A DNA stretch of 64,000 bases from Nibrella saemangeumensis. GTDB taxonomy: Bacteria > Bacteroidota > Bacteroidia > Cytophagales > Spirosomataceae. Below are positions 55,778-63,422 of this stretch, piece by piece; the stretch's first letter is position 1; each line of letters opens with the position of its first letter. The notes beneath the pieces were generated by a model. It was not told the origin of the DNA. It saw only the letters and a list, made by a program, of their open reading frames with translations, and did no database searches. The DNA lies in NCBI RefSeq assembly GCF_039541915.1, contig NZ_BAABHD010000084.1, positions 62,001 through 126,000 of the forward strand. The letters run 5' to 3'. Position numbers and translations under genes: made by a program.

Positions 55778-55870
55778 AGAAATGAGTGGAGAGAGGAGCA
55801 TTATAGTTTGCAGGTTTGGCTCGGGCTATACATTGAGGAATGTCTTTAATAACAGGATGTGTACCGCTGG

Positions 55871-56479
55871 CTATAAGACGGTTTGTACCATACTTGCAAA
55901 GGATGATATTGTTAAAATAAGGTATCCTATTCCACCAATTAGAAGAGCAGCCAAAAAGACACCCCCATCTTTAACCGCCAAACCAATAAGGCCTAATAGG
56001 ATGCCAATTATAAGCAGCGTGATGCCAATCCCTCTGCCTACATTCCCGTTTGTAGAGCCTATTCGTTTTGTAGGTAGAAAGCTTAACCGTTTCAGTACCT
56101 GACGTTCAGAGAAGCTCATTTTTTTTGAGGTTAACAAAGCTGAAGCAAATTCGACATTCTGCGCCCTGGTCACCGGGCGTTGATTTAACAGAGGCAAGTG
56201 ATTACTGGTAGTTTTTGTGTGAGGAATACGCTGGCTGTTGTCAGCCAGCAATTCGCTTTCTGATTCGGCTGCCTCGCCGATTAGTACTGGCTGGTGAGCG
56301 GCTATAGTCCACTCTTGAGGTTCTGTTGCCTGCTCCTGGAGTACTAACGGTGTCAGGTTAACGCTGGAATCTGCCCGGTAGACAGGCGAGCGTTGAAAGA
56401 ATGCCTGCTGGCGTTGGCAGGAAAACAGGAAAACGATGCACGTTCCGACGAGTACATTAGTAAGTAGATGCTTGTTCAT
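55871..56479 (-). CDS. Lipoprotein with C-terminal glycine-rich membrane segments (CQR family)
   Basis: This 202-residue protein starts at ATG 56479 (M-N-K-H-L-L-T-N), with lipobox L-F-S-C and mature start C-Q-R-Q-Q-A-F-F-Q. Then comes a polar linker (~45-140) containing K-K-M-S-F-S-E-R-Q-V-L-K-R-L, and two hydrophobic glycine-rich segments (~150-175 and ~178-202). Length and plan match the lipoprotein at 51479, although sequence similarity is limited mostly to the C-Q-R start. The function is unknown. It overlaps the LolA-like gene at 56457 by 23 bp and shares its transcript and promoter. Confidence 0.65.
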   Translation of the reverse strand: MNKHLLTNVLVGTCIVFLFSCQRQQAFFQRSPVYRADSSVNLTPLVLQEQATEPQEWTIAAHQPVLIGEAAESESELLADNSQRIPHTKTTSNHLPLLNQRPVTRAQNVEFASALLTSKKMSFSERQVLKRLSFLPTKRIGSTNGNVGRGIGITLLIIGILLGLIGLAVKDGGVFLAALLIGGIGYLILTISSFASMVQTVL

Positions 56480-56855
56480 AATGGTAGTTTGGAAATTGGT
56501 AATTGTGTGTCTTTGAAGAGATCTTGAGCGCATATTTCACGCCGTTGATTTCCCGGTAGTCGTCGAAGCGTAAAGTCTCAATTATACCGGCTGGCGTAGG
56601 TCTTGTTTGCTGCACCTTAAGGCCAGTTTCTGCATCGTAATTAGTGCTCCAGGTGTAGGAGCCGTCGGCTGTCGTGTGTGATAATTTGTAGGTATTCCGG
56701 CCGTCGACTTGTTCCGGGCCGACTACTGTAGGCTTAACGCCATGTTCCGCAAAGTGCAGCTCTGGAAAAATTCGGTTCTGAACCAGCATGCCCTGAGCCT
56801 GTGAGCCCTTGATAGGGTGGGTGCCTTGTGCATGGGTTACTATTAGTTTTTTCAT
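56457..56855 (-). CDS. LolA-like domain fragment (C-terminal half)
   Basis: This 132-residue protein starts at ATG 56855, which sits 68 bp from the promoter repeat as at other genes. The sequence F-P-E-L-H-F-A-E-H-G, V-D-G-R-N-T-Y-K-L, N-Y-D-A-E-T-G-L-K-V and D-D-Y-R-E-I-N-G-V-K-Y-A-L-K-I resembles the C-terminal half of LolA/LppX-like lipoprotein-sorting domains that end some Bacteroidota M16 peptidases and exported proteins. The N-terminal half is missing and the start M-K-K-L-I-V-T is not a full signal peptide. It is likely a deletion product that kept its own promoter. The next gene begins inside its end. Confidence 0.55.
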   Translation of the reverse strand: MKKLIVTHAQGTHPIKGSQAQGMLVQNRIFPELHFAEHGVKPTVVGPEQVDGRNTYKLSHTTADGSYTWSTNYDAETGLKVQQTRPTPAGIIETLRFDDYREINGVKYALKISSKTHNYQFPNYHYEQASTY

Positions 56856-57232
56856 AATTGGTTTTGGTTTGAATTGGTTTGAGAGCAAAAGTATACACCT
56901 GAAGCTGGGGTGACCCGAGCGGTTTGCCAGCGGCAGGGTTGGGTTTACCAAAGGTGTCAGGAGAGACCTGTCCGGATGGACAATTCCGATGAAGAAAGGC
57001 ACTGGTTTCGCCATTCAGGCGTTGCCTGAGCGTAGCTTTCACTGGCTAAAGAGCCTAAAAACAGATACAGGCACTTATGCGGGAAAATTGTAAGCGGCTG
57101 TTGTTAAAAGGTAGTAGTGGGTGCGGTAGCCATTCCTGATAGGGCCACCCCATAACAAAGGCTTCCAGATTGTGTCGGATGAGTTTTGCCGGAATTAAAC
57201 GTCGGCGAAAGCTTCGCTCTGATGGATAGCTC
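56856..57232. other. Intergenic region: promoter near the left end, otherwise no gene
   Basis: This is 377 bases between the LolA-like gene and the end of the fused 7TM-LytTR gene, both on the minus strand. Bases 56886-56955 carry the conserved promoter/operator element. The rest shows no convincing reading frame; a 34-codon plus-strand frame at 56989 has no supporting features. Confidence 0.5.
56886..56955 (-). promoter_or_regulatory. Promoter with 21-bp-spaced repeats, LolA-like/lipoprotein pair
   Basis: TTTGCCAGCGGC (56923-56934) and TTTACCAAAGGT (56944-56955) are 21 bp apart and match TTKNNCANNGGC at all and all-but-one fixed positions respectively. TACTTTTG on the minus strand (56886-56893) is a perfect TAnnTTTG -7 box, 37 bp from the first copy. 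The start codon is 68 bp away. This is the clearest promoter of the set. Confidence 0.65.
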
Positions 57233-58888
57233 TCAATTATCCAGCCCCATCTTCCGCAGAAAGTCGGGTTTTACGCGCCGGGCTACGTCGACCTCGCTGC
57301 CGTCTTCCATAAACAGGACACCACCTTCGCCCCGGACGTATTTGGTGATGTAATTGAGGTTGACCAGGTGCGACTTATGCACCTTGAAGAAGTTATCGTG
57401 TTCGCTCAACTGCTGCTCAAACTCTGCCAGGGAGCGGGAGGCCATCAATTTCTGGCGATTGGTGAAAAACACATTGGCGTAGCTACCCATGGCCTCTACC
57501 CGCACAATATCGGAGACGGGAAACAACAGCACGCCCTCCATGGTGGCTATGGGAATTTTCCGGACTTTCTCCCGTTCCTCCCGGATGGCCTTTAGCAGTT
57601 GCTGCAGTTCGCCGTTGGGATTGGATTTTTCCTGCTGAAGCTCTTTTTCGAGCAGACGATTCTGTTCGGCTACCAGTTTTTCGTTCTCTTCCATCCGCCG
57701 AATGGCCAGGTCCTGCGCATCGCGGGCTTCCTGCCGCAGGGTGTTTATCCGATCCATTAAGGCGAACGTCAGCAGGGTAGCCTGAAACACGGCACCAATC
57801 TGGTATCCGTAATAGGTAAAGAAATGGTCGAACGAGAGCAAGTTGAAGATCGTGAGAATAACCAGCAGTACCTCCACAATATAGATTCCCCAGCCCAGCA
57901 GGTAAAAACGCGCCGGGCGGAAGCCCCGCCGGTACAGCCAGAAACCAACCGCCAGAAAAGCCAGAAAGGTAAGCAGGACCGAAATGTTGAACAGCATTTC
58001 TGCCTCCTGCACACCAATGAGTTTGGCGACCAGGATAACGATGGCGAGACCACCCATACCCAAAAAAGCCCGGTAGATCTGTGGCAGCATTTCCCGCAGG
58101 TTCAGAAAAGCGATGGAGAAGGCAATACTGGTAAGCAGCGTAGACAGTCGGATCAGGCTGGAGTTAATGCTGTTGTTCATGTACGGCATTTCCCGCCAGA
58201 GCAGATCGGACAGGTAACCCTCAAAACTTAACAGCGTTAAGGTAGAGAACAACACGTGGAGTGCATAGAGCAGGTACGTACGGTCGCCCAGGGACAAAAA
58301 CATGAAAAACCCAAACAACGTAATCAGCACCATGACCCCGATCACAAAGGCATTGATCAGGGTTTCACCGTAAACTTTACGCATCAGGGGTTGTATGGCA
58401 CCCACTTTGAGCGGCAGCACCAGGCCGTTGATATCTTTGAGGGCAATGTAGATCTGCCGAGGCTGCCGGCCCAGGTAGAGTACCGTGCTGTTTACGCCAA
58501 AGTACCGGTTTTCGAAAGGCCGCAGGCCGCCCGTTTCCAGGAAATACGTGGTGTCGGCACCGACCACGTAGGCATCGATAAGGTCGATGTCCTGTGCTTC
58601 CAGAATGGCATACAGAGGTTCAGGAGTCTGGTTTTGAATTGTAAATTTGAGCCAGATCCGCGAGGTTGAAAAGCCGAGGTTCAGGATTTTATCAGAATTG
58701 TTGAGAAACTGACCTGTAGGTAATCCGGCGACCTGCTGATGGGTAAGCTGGTTGGTCTTGTCTTCAAAATATTGGGCGTAAGAGCCGATTTCAACCAATT
58801 GGCTGGTATCTGAATACCTTAGCACAGGCTGGGCATGGGCTATCCCGGTGACCAGGACCAGCAGCCAAACGAGTAAATAGTTCATCAT
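57233..58888 (-). CDS. Membrane-bound one-component regulator: 7TM-DISM sensor fused to LytTR
   Basis: This is a 551-residue protein: signal peptide (1-20), 7TMR-DISM extracellular domain (~25-165; S-T-S-R-I-W-L-K-F-T-I-Q-N), seven membrane segments (~175-380), coiled coil (~385-440; E-E-N-E-K-L-V-A-E-Q-N-R-L-L-E) and LytTR domain (~443-548; I-P-I-A-T-M-E-G-V-L-L-F-P, R-V-E-A-M-G-S-Y, F-F-K-V-H-K-S-H-L-V-N-L). It has neither kinase nor receiver. The sensor and coiled coil closely match the kinase at 46550 and the LytTR matches the regulator at 48662. It therefore looks like a fusion of that pair's input and output. It should bind DNA while anchored in the cytoplasmic membrane, responding directly to its ligand. 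Confidence 0.92.
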   Translation of the reverse strand: MMNYLLVWLLVLVTGIAHAQPVLRYSDTSQLVEIGSYAQYFEDKTNQLTHQQVAGLPTGQFLNNSDKILNLGFSTSRIWLKFTIQNQTPEPLYAILEAQDIDLIDAYVVGADTTYFLETGGLRPFENRYFGVNSTVLYLGRQPRQIYIALKDINGLVLPLKVGAIQPLMRKVYGETLINAFVIGVMVLITLFGFFMFLSLGDRTYLLYALHVLFSTLTLLSFEGYLSDLLWREMPYMNNSINSSLIRLSTLLTSIAFSIAFLNLREMLPQIYRAFLGMGGLAIVILVAKLIGVQEAEMLFNISVLLTFLAFLAVGFWLYRRGFRPARFYLLGWGIYIVEVLLVILTIFNLLSFDHFFTYYGYQIGAVFQATLLTFALMDRINTLRQEARDAQDLAIRRMEENEKLVAEQNRLLEKELQQEKSNPNGELQQLLKAIREEREKVRKIPIATMEGVLLFPVSDIVRVEAMGSYANVFFTNRQKLMASRSLAEFEQQLSEHDNFFKVHKSHLVNLNYITKYVRGEGGVLFMEDGSEVDVARRVKPDFLRKMGLDN

Positions 58889-59041
58889 GCGTATAGGAAG
58901 GAGGTAAGTCCCATGACCTGACTCTGAGGGAACCTAACAACGCCTGAAAATAAACTATTTACCTTAAATATGATAGACTACTAATCCTTAATTTTTCGAG
59001 GGGTTGCGAAGGACTTTCCGATTAACTCTCTTCCGGAAAAG

Positions 59042-59072
59042 ACAAGGGGCGGAGACAATCTCCGCCCCTTGT
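59042..59072. terminator. Strong terminator after the small exported protein gene
   Basis: ACAAGGGGCGGAGA (59042-59055) pairs perfectly with TCTCCGCCCCTTGT (59059-59072), a 14-bp stem with loop CAA. On the minus strand it is followed by CTTTTCC, so it terminates the gene at 59113-59463. Confidence 0.75.
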
Positions 59073-59112
59073 ACCGTACTCTGCTTAATAAAAGTGTCAT
59101 GGCTTTCTGGCC

Positions 59113-59463
59113 TTACTTACGAAATTGCGCGGCAACCAGATTCTGATCCGACTGAAAATGTTGCGTGGATGCCCATTGGGTCATGGCCTGGTCCAGGGCT
59201 CCATTTAGCCGGATGACGGTTTTGGCGCGCCGGATGTTAAGCCGCTTGCCGGTCAGATCTTCCTGATAAATCAGCTTATTGGCGTTGTTGTAAAAGCGGA
59301 CAATCGTCTGCCGGTTGGGCTGCCTGGCCGTTTCGATTACCCAGTAGCCTGCTTTTGGCGGGGTCGGTACATCGCGTTTCTGGGCAACAGCCGCCGTGGT
59401 AAGGGTGAGGGCAAACAAAGTGGCCAGGGCGGACGGACGGATCTTGGCGAATAAGGTTTTCAT
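59113..59463 (-). CDS. Small exported protein of unknown function
   Basis: This 116-residue protein starts at ATG 59463. The signal peptide ends T-A-A-V-A-Q, and the mature part is basic with P-P-K-A-G-Y-W-V-I-E-T, T-I-V-R-F-Y-N-N-A-N-K-L-I-Y-Q-E and L-N-I-R-R-A-K-T-V-I-R-L-N-G-A-L-D. This pattern is familiar from short periplasmic proteins of Cytophagales, which have no known function. The gene is divergent from the second LytS-type kinase gene with a 240-bp gap that carries direct repeats, so it may be a target of that system. Confidence 0.65.
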   Translation of the reverse strand: MKTLFAKIRPSALATLFALTLTTAAVAQKRDVPTPPKAGYWVIETARQPNRQTIVRFYNNANKLIYQEDLTGKRLNIRRAKTVIRLNGALDQAMTQWASTQHFQSDQNLVAAQFRK

Positions 59464-59582
59464 GGTGTGGATAGAATTATGTGTGTTTGATAGCCGAAAG
59501 GTATAAGGTCTTTGGTTCTTTAGTCGGGATTTTCGCCGGAGGGGAAACATTCCCGGTGATACAGTACGCTACTGGCGACAAA

Positions 59583-59613
59583 TGTCGTATGGCTTCATTT
59601 TTTGTCGTTTGGC
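59583..59613. promoter_or_regulatory. Direct repeats in the gap before the second kinase gene
   Basis: TGTCGTATGGC (59583-59593) and TGTCGTTTGGC (59603-59613) are 11-bp copies with one difference, 20 bp apart. GGCGAC also occurs at 59574 and 59611. Further right, GTTTGTCTATAAAC (59628) and GTTTGTCTAAATTC (59669) form another pair. The gap separates the small exported protein gene from the LytS-type kinase gene, so binding by the regulator at 60896 is possible. The sequence differs from the TTKNNCANNGGC elements. Confidence 0.4.
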
Positions 59614-59703
59614 GACGTTACCCCGTAGTTTGTCTATAAACTAGGCGAATGGTGGCTGATGTGACGGCGTTTGTCTAAATTCGGGTAGTCAATCGGCCGT
59701 CTC

Positions 59704-60867
59704 ATGCAACTTTTTGATCAGCAGTTTGTCTTCTCCACCCAGCCCTGGTACCGGCTGGCCCGGCATAGCCTGTTCTGGCTGGTGGTTATGCTGTACTTCG
59801 GTCTTCTGTATGGTATATTCCCACTGCGGCATTACCTGAATCACGGGTTGGAACCCGTAAAAGCGCTCCTGATCAGTTACGCATGGTCCAGTCTGGAAGC
59901 AGCCATTTATATGCCCAACCACATGGTGCTGACCTACGGGATCCTGTACCTGCTCCTTCCCCATTATCTGTATAAAGGGCAGTATCTTTCGATGTTTGCC
60001 GGCGTTCTGCTTCTGGGGGTACTGGCGGCTTTTGTCTCAATATTTCAGGCAATCTATATCATCGGCCCCCTTCGTGAAGCCAACGGGTTGCCCACGCCGG
60101 AACTCATCAACATCGGGTATTCCTTTATGGCCGGCTTACGGGGATCTACCACCGTGGCTGGTTTTGCAACGGCCATCAAGATTATGAAAGACTGGTATCT
60201 GAAACAAAAGGCCTTACGCCAGATCCAGCAGGAGAAGTTTCAGGCTGAGCTGCAACTGCTGAAATCACAGATTCACCCGCACTTTCTGTTCAATACCCTC
60301 AATAACCTCTATGCGCTGACGCTGCGTAAATCGGAGCAGTCGCCGGCGGTGGTGCTGCGGCTGTCGGAACTGCTTAGCTATATGCTTTATGACTGCAACG
60401 CCGACGAGGTGCCGCTGGAAAAAGAAATTGCTTTTATCCGCAACTACGTCGGCCTCGAACAACTGCGTTACGGCGACCGGCTCGATCTGTCGATGAGCTT
60501 CCACGGCGATCTGCAGGGCAAACAGATTGCACCGCTGCTGCTGATACCGTTCCTGGAAAATGCCTTCAAACACGGCACCAGCGAGCAACTTGATCAGGCC
60601 TGGATCAGTCTGGATCTGGCGGTGGAAGGTGATACGCTGCGGTTTAAGCTCATCAACAGCCGTGATCCGGAGGAAGACCATCCCGAGCGGCTGGGTGGTA
60701 TCGGTCTGCAAAACGTCCGGAAGCGGCTGGACCTGCTGTATCCACAACGGTATGAGTTGCAGATTCTGCCGGAAGAAGATCTGTTCCTGGTGACCCTGAC
60801 GCTGCATTTGCCGGAGACTCCGGCCTTACCGAACACTCACTTGATTCAGACAGCGGCTGTTTCCTGA
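59704..60867 (+). CDS. LytS-type sensor histidine kinase (second system)
   Basis: This 387-residue protein has about four membrane segments in residues ~20-165 (A-R-H-S-L-F-W-L-V-V-M-L-Y-F-G-L-L-Y near the start), a short coiled coil and a His_kinase core. I-H-P-H-F-L-F-N-T-L-N-N carries His193; L-I-P-F-L-E-N-A-F-K-H-G is the N box; G-G-I-G-L-Q-N-V-R-K-R-L is the G box. This is the compact type with no DISM domain. It should autophosphorylate and pass phosphate to the LytTR regulator 28 bp downstream. The membrane part has no recognisable ligand domain, so the signal is unknown. Confidence 0.92.
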   Translation: MQLFDQQFVFSTQPWYRLARHSLFWLVVMLYFGLLYGIFPLRHYLNHGLEPVKALLISYAWSSLEAAIYMPNHMVLTYGILYLLLPHYLYKGQYLSMFAGVLLLGVLAAFVSIFQAIYIIGPLREANGLPTPELINIGYSFMAGLRGSTTVAGFATAIKIMKDWYLKQKALRQIQQEKFQAELQLLKSQIHPHFLFNTLNNLYALTLRKSEQSPAVVLRLSELLSYMLYDCNADEVPLEKEIAFIRNYVGLEQLRYGDRLDLSMSFHGDLQGKQIAPLLLIPFLENAFKHGTSEQLDQAWISLDLAVEGDTLRFKLINSRDPEEDHPERLGGIGLQNVRKRLDLLYPQRYELQILPEEDLFLVTLTLHLPETPALPNTHLIQTAAVS

Positions 60868-60895
60868 CTATCTTTGGCTAAACAACCACACCATC

Positions 60896-61621
60896 ATGAA
60901 ACTACGCTGCTTATTAGTCGACGATGAACCGCCGGCGCTCGAAGTCATTGAATCGTACATCGACATGATCGAGGGGCTGGAGATCGTTGCCCGGTGTACC
61001 AACGCCGTTCAGGCCTTTAGTGTACTTCAGGAGAAGCCTATCGATTTGATGTTTCTCGACATTAAAATGCCAAAGCTGCTCGGCACTGATTTTCTCCGCA
61101 GCCTGCGCCAACCCCCCAAAGTAATCTTTACCACCGCCTACCGCGACTACGCCCTCGACGGCTTCGAACTGGACGCGGTTGATTACCTGCTGAAACCCAT
61201 CTCGTTCGAGCGCTTTCTGCGGGCAGTATCTAAAGTGATGCGGATTGAGCCGGTTACCAGCCTGCCCCAATCGCCGGTGCAGGAACTGACTCTGCCGGAG
61301 AAAGGGTCTTTTCTGTACTTCCGCGCCGACCGTAAAATGGTCAAAGTCTTTACCCGCGACATTCAATACATCGAGAGCCTCAAAGATTATATCAAAGTCA
61401 TTACCACCAACGCCAAACCGCTGGTGGTAAAGCAGACCATCAGCTCGGTAGAAGCTATGCTGCCGGAACGGGACTTCCTGCGCATTCACCGGTCCTTTAT
61501 CGTGGCGGTGGATAAGATCCACGCGTTTACGCCCAGTCACATCGACATCGACGGGCAGGAACTGCCCATTGGCCGGTTGTACCAGAAGGACGTCGAGCGG
61601 GTGCTGAAGATGAACGAGTAA
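60896..61621 (+). CDS. LytTR-family response regulator (second system)
   Basis: This 241-residue protein has a receiver with D-D-E-P-P-A at 9-14, Asp55 in M-F-L-D-I-K-M-P and Lys in Y-L-L-K-P-I. The LytTR domain begins near residue 130 (F-R-A-D-R-K-M-V-K-V, D-I-Q-Y-I-E-S-L-K-D-Y-I-K, F-L-R-I-H-R-S-F-I-V). The DNA-binding domain is clearly different from those at 48662 and 57233, so its target should differ. It follows the kinase gene by 28 bp. It ends 3 bp from the convergent peptidase gene stop. Confidence 0.93.
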   Translation: MKLRCLLVDDEPPALEVIESYIDMIEGLEIVARCTNAVQAFSVLQEKPIDLMFLDIKMPKLLGTDFLRSLRQPPKVIFTTAYRDYALDGFELDAVDYLLKPISFERFLRAVSKVMRIEPVTSLPQSPVQELTLPEKGSFLYFRADRKMVKVFTRDIQYIESLKDYIKVITTNAKPLVVKQTISSVEAMLPERDFLRIHRSFIVAVDKIHAFTPSHIDIDGQELPIGRLYQKDVERVLKMNE

Positions 61622-61624
61622 CGC

Positions 61625-63298
61625 TTATCGGCTGGCGGTGGCCTGTAATCCCAGCACCGCCGGCCCCTGCTCAAACACAATATCAACCGGAATGCCTTTC
61701 TGCTGAAGCTGGTTGAGGTCGGCCTGTAACTCGGGTCTGACCACCGCTTTGTCTTTTTGAAGCGCTTCTACCTGTGCTTTGTCGCCGGTACCCTGGAGGG
61801 TCAGAATCAGATTGCTTAACTCATTGATGGCAGCTCGGAATTTATCGTGGTTTACCTTGTAATGGCCGCCTGAGGTCTTTTCAAAAGCGCCTTTCTCCTG
61901 GAAGAAATTAAACGCCAGCATGTTGGCCTTGCCGTGCGCTTCGCCGGCCCCAAACCGCACCGACCGCAGGATACCCGCCATAAACGTAGTGTAGTAGTTC
62001 TCGATGGGGCCGGGAAGTTCGCCTTTCTCGACCAGTCTGGTGACCATGTACAGCCCCAGAATGTCGGCCTTGGCTTCTTCGAGCCAGGAACTTTGCTCCT
62101 GAAGAGCCGCCCGCACCGTGCCTTTACCGTTGACCGTGTTTTTAATGCCCAACCCATGCGCCACTTCGTGAAACATCACATCGGCAAAAAAGGCGTCGAA
62201 CTGCACCTGACTCAGTTGCGATGGATCAATAAACTCTTTGGCAATGGGCATCATGATTTGGTCGAACTTGGCCCGCATGGCGTTCTTCAACTGCGACCGG
62301 CGCGTACCTTTGCTTTTCTGGATCTCCTCGTCGTTGGGCAGGTTCACCGCAATGGTTTTGCCGCCACTGTTGCAGTGCCCGGCGTAATAGATAATGTCGT
62401 AAGCGTTGAGTTCCGACGAGGTGCCGGGCGATTCCTTCTTGTATTGCGCATCCACCGGCAGTCCCTGCTGCAACTCAGGCAGCATGGCAACGTATTTGGC
62501 CAGTCGCCGGCTCCACTCTTTGTCTTTAATCAGCACATAAGCTTCGTAAGCGGTGCGGGCGTTGTATAGCCCATCTTCGTAGGATTCAATGGGGCCGATG
62601 ATGCAGTCGACGGTATTGTTTTTCATATCCAGCCAGGCAATGTCGCTGGGGTCGTATTTGTCGGTTACCAGCGCTTCGGAGCGAAGTTGCAGGTAGCGTT
62701 TCAGGCCCGGATCCTCGGCCAGTTCGGATGCCTGCTTCAACAGGGCAGCGGCCCGCTGCAGCGGTTCTTTGTAGGCAACATGGTAGGGGATGGAATATAG
62801 TTTACCCGTTGAGTCGCGCCGGATCAGCGAGTACAGACCCATTTTATCGGCTACGTTCGCCTTCTCCAGTTCCTCTTTGGTCATATCGGCCGGGTAAAAC
62901 TGCGCGCCCAGTGGCTTGGGACCCACACCGGGCAGAAACGGTTTGTCTTCGTTCAGCTTGTCCCACGGCCCGTAATTGATCCGGACAAACTGTTTGGTCT
63001 TATCGTCGGTGACAGCGTTGAGGAGGCTGTCTTTTTTGCCGTAGCATTGCTGCCAGTACAGATCATCCATGATCTGGGCCGCCTGGATCAGTAGTGGGAT
63101 CATCTGCCGCTCGTTGTCGGTCAGACCGGAGAGGTCGGCCGTGAGCCGGACGGGGGCGTAGCCGGCCAAACGCTCTTCAATATAGCGTTGGGTCGAATCA
63201 GTGGACGCTGCGCTTTCGGAGCCGGACCGGTTGCTGCACGAGAACAGGCCGAGAGCGGCTGCAAGGGCCGGTATCAGCAGGAGAGAAGGCTTATTCAT
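61625..63298 (-). CDS. M49-like (dipeptidyl-peptidase 3 family) zinc peptidase lipoprotein
   Basis: This 557-residue protein has a lipoprotein signal with L-F-S-C, Cys21 as anchor. Zinc site: H-E-V-A-H-G-L-G at ~376-383 and E-E-A-K-A-D at ~407-412, the shortened form of the M49 motifs. Family features include I-N-Y-G-P-W-D, Y-P-A-D-M-T, F-L-P-G-V-G-P-K-P and G-G-H-Y-K-V-N. Members of this bacterial branch act as peptidases removing dipeptides or as Zn hydrolases of unclear target. The lipid anchor should place it in the periplasm or outer membrane. The gene stands alone and is convergent with the regulator gene. Confidence 0.88.
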   Translation of the reverse strand: MNKPSLLLIPALAAALGLFSCSNRSGSESAASTDSTQRYIEERLAGYAPVRLTADLSGLTDNERQMIPLLIQAAQIMDDLYWQQCYGKKDSLLNAVTDDKTKQFVRINYGPWDKLNEDKPFLPGVGPKPLGAQFYPADMTKEELEKANVADKMGLYSLIRRDSTGKLYSIPYHVAYKEPLQRAAALLKQASELAEDPGLKRYLQLRSEALVTDKYDPSDIAWLDMKNNTVDCIIGPIESYEDGLYNARTAYEAYVLIKDKEWSRRLAKYVAMLPELQQGLPVDAQYKKESPGTSSELNAYDIIYYAGHCNSGGKTIAVNLPNDEEIQKSKGTRRSQLKNAMRAKFDQIMMPIAKEFIDPSQLSQVQFDAFFADVMFHEVAHGLGIKNTVNGKGTVRAALQEQSSWLEEAKADILGLYMVTRLVEKGELPGPIENYYTTFMAGILRSVRFGAGEAHGKANMLAFNFFQEKGAFEKTSGGHYKVNHDKFRAAINELSNLILTLQGTGDKAQVEALQKDKAVVRPELQADLNQLQQKGIPVDIVFEQGPAVLGLQATASR

Positions 63299-63422
63299 CG
63301 TTGTTTGCTGGTAACGTTCTGGTTGGGAAATAAGGTCAGGTTTTTCAGTCGTATCAGAATTTTTCCAATTTTAAGGAAGAAAAGTTACAGAACCCTTACT
63401 CCTCCTGAAAATAGAACGGCCT

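Noticed and set aside
56989..57090. Small plus-strand frame of 34 codons in the gap before the 7TM-LytTR gene
   Set aside because: No family, no promoter, and it lies near the minus-strand promoter element of the LolA-like gene.
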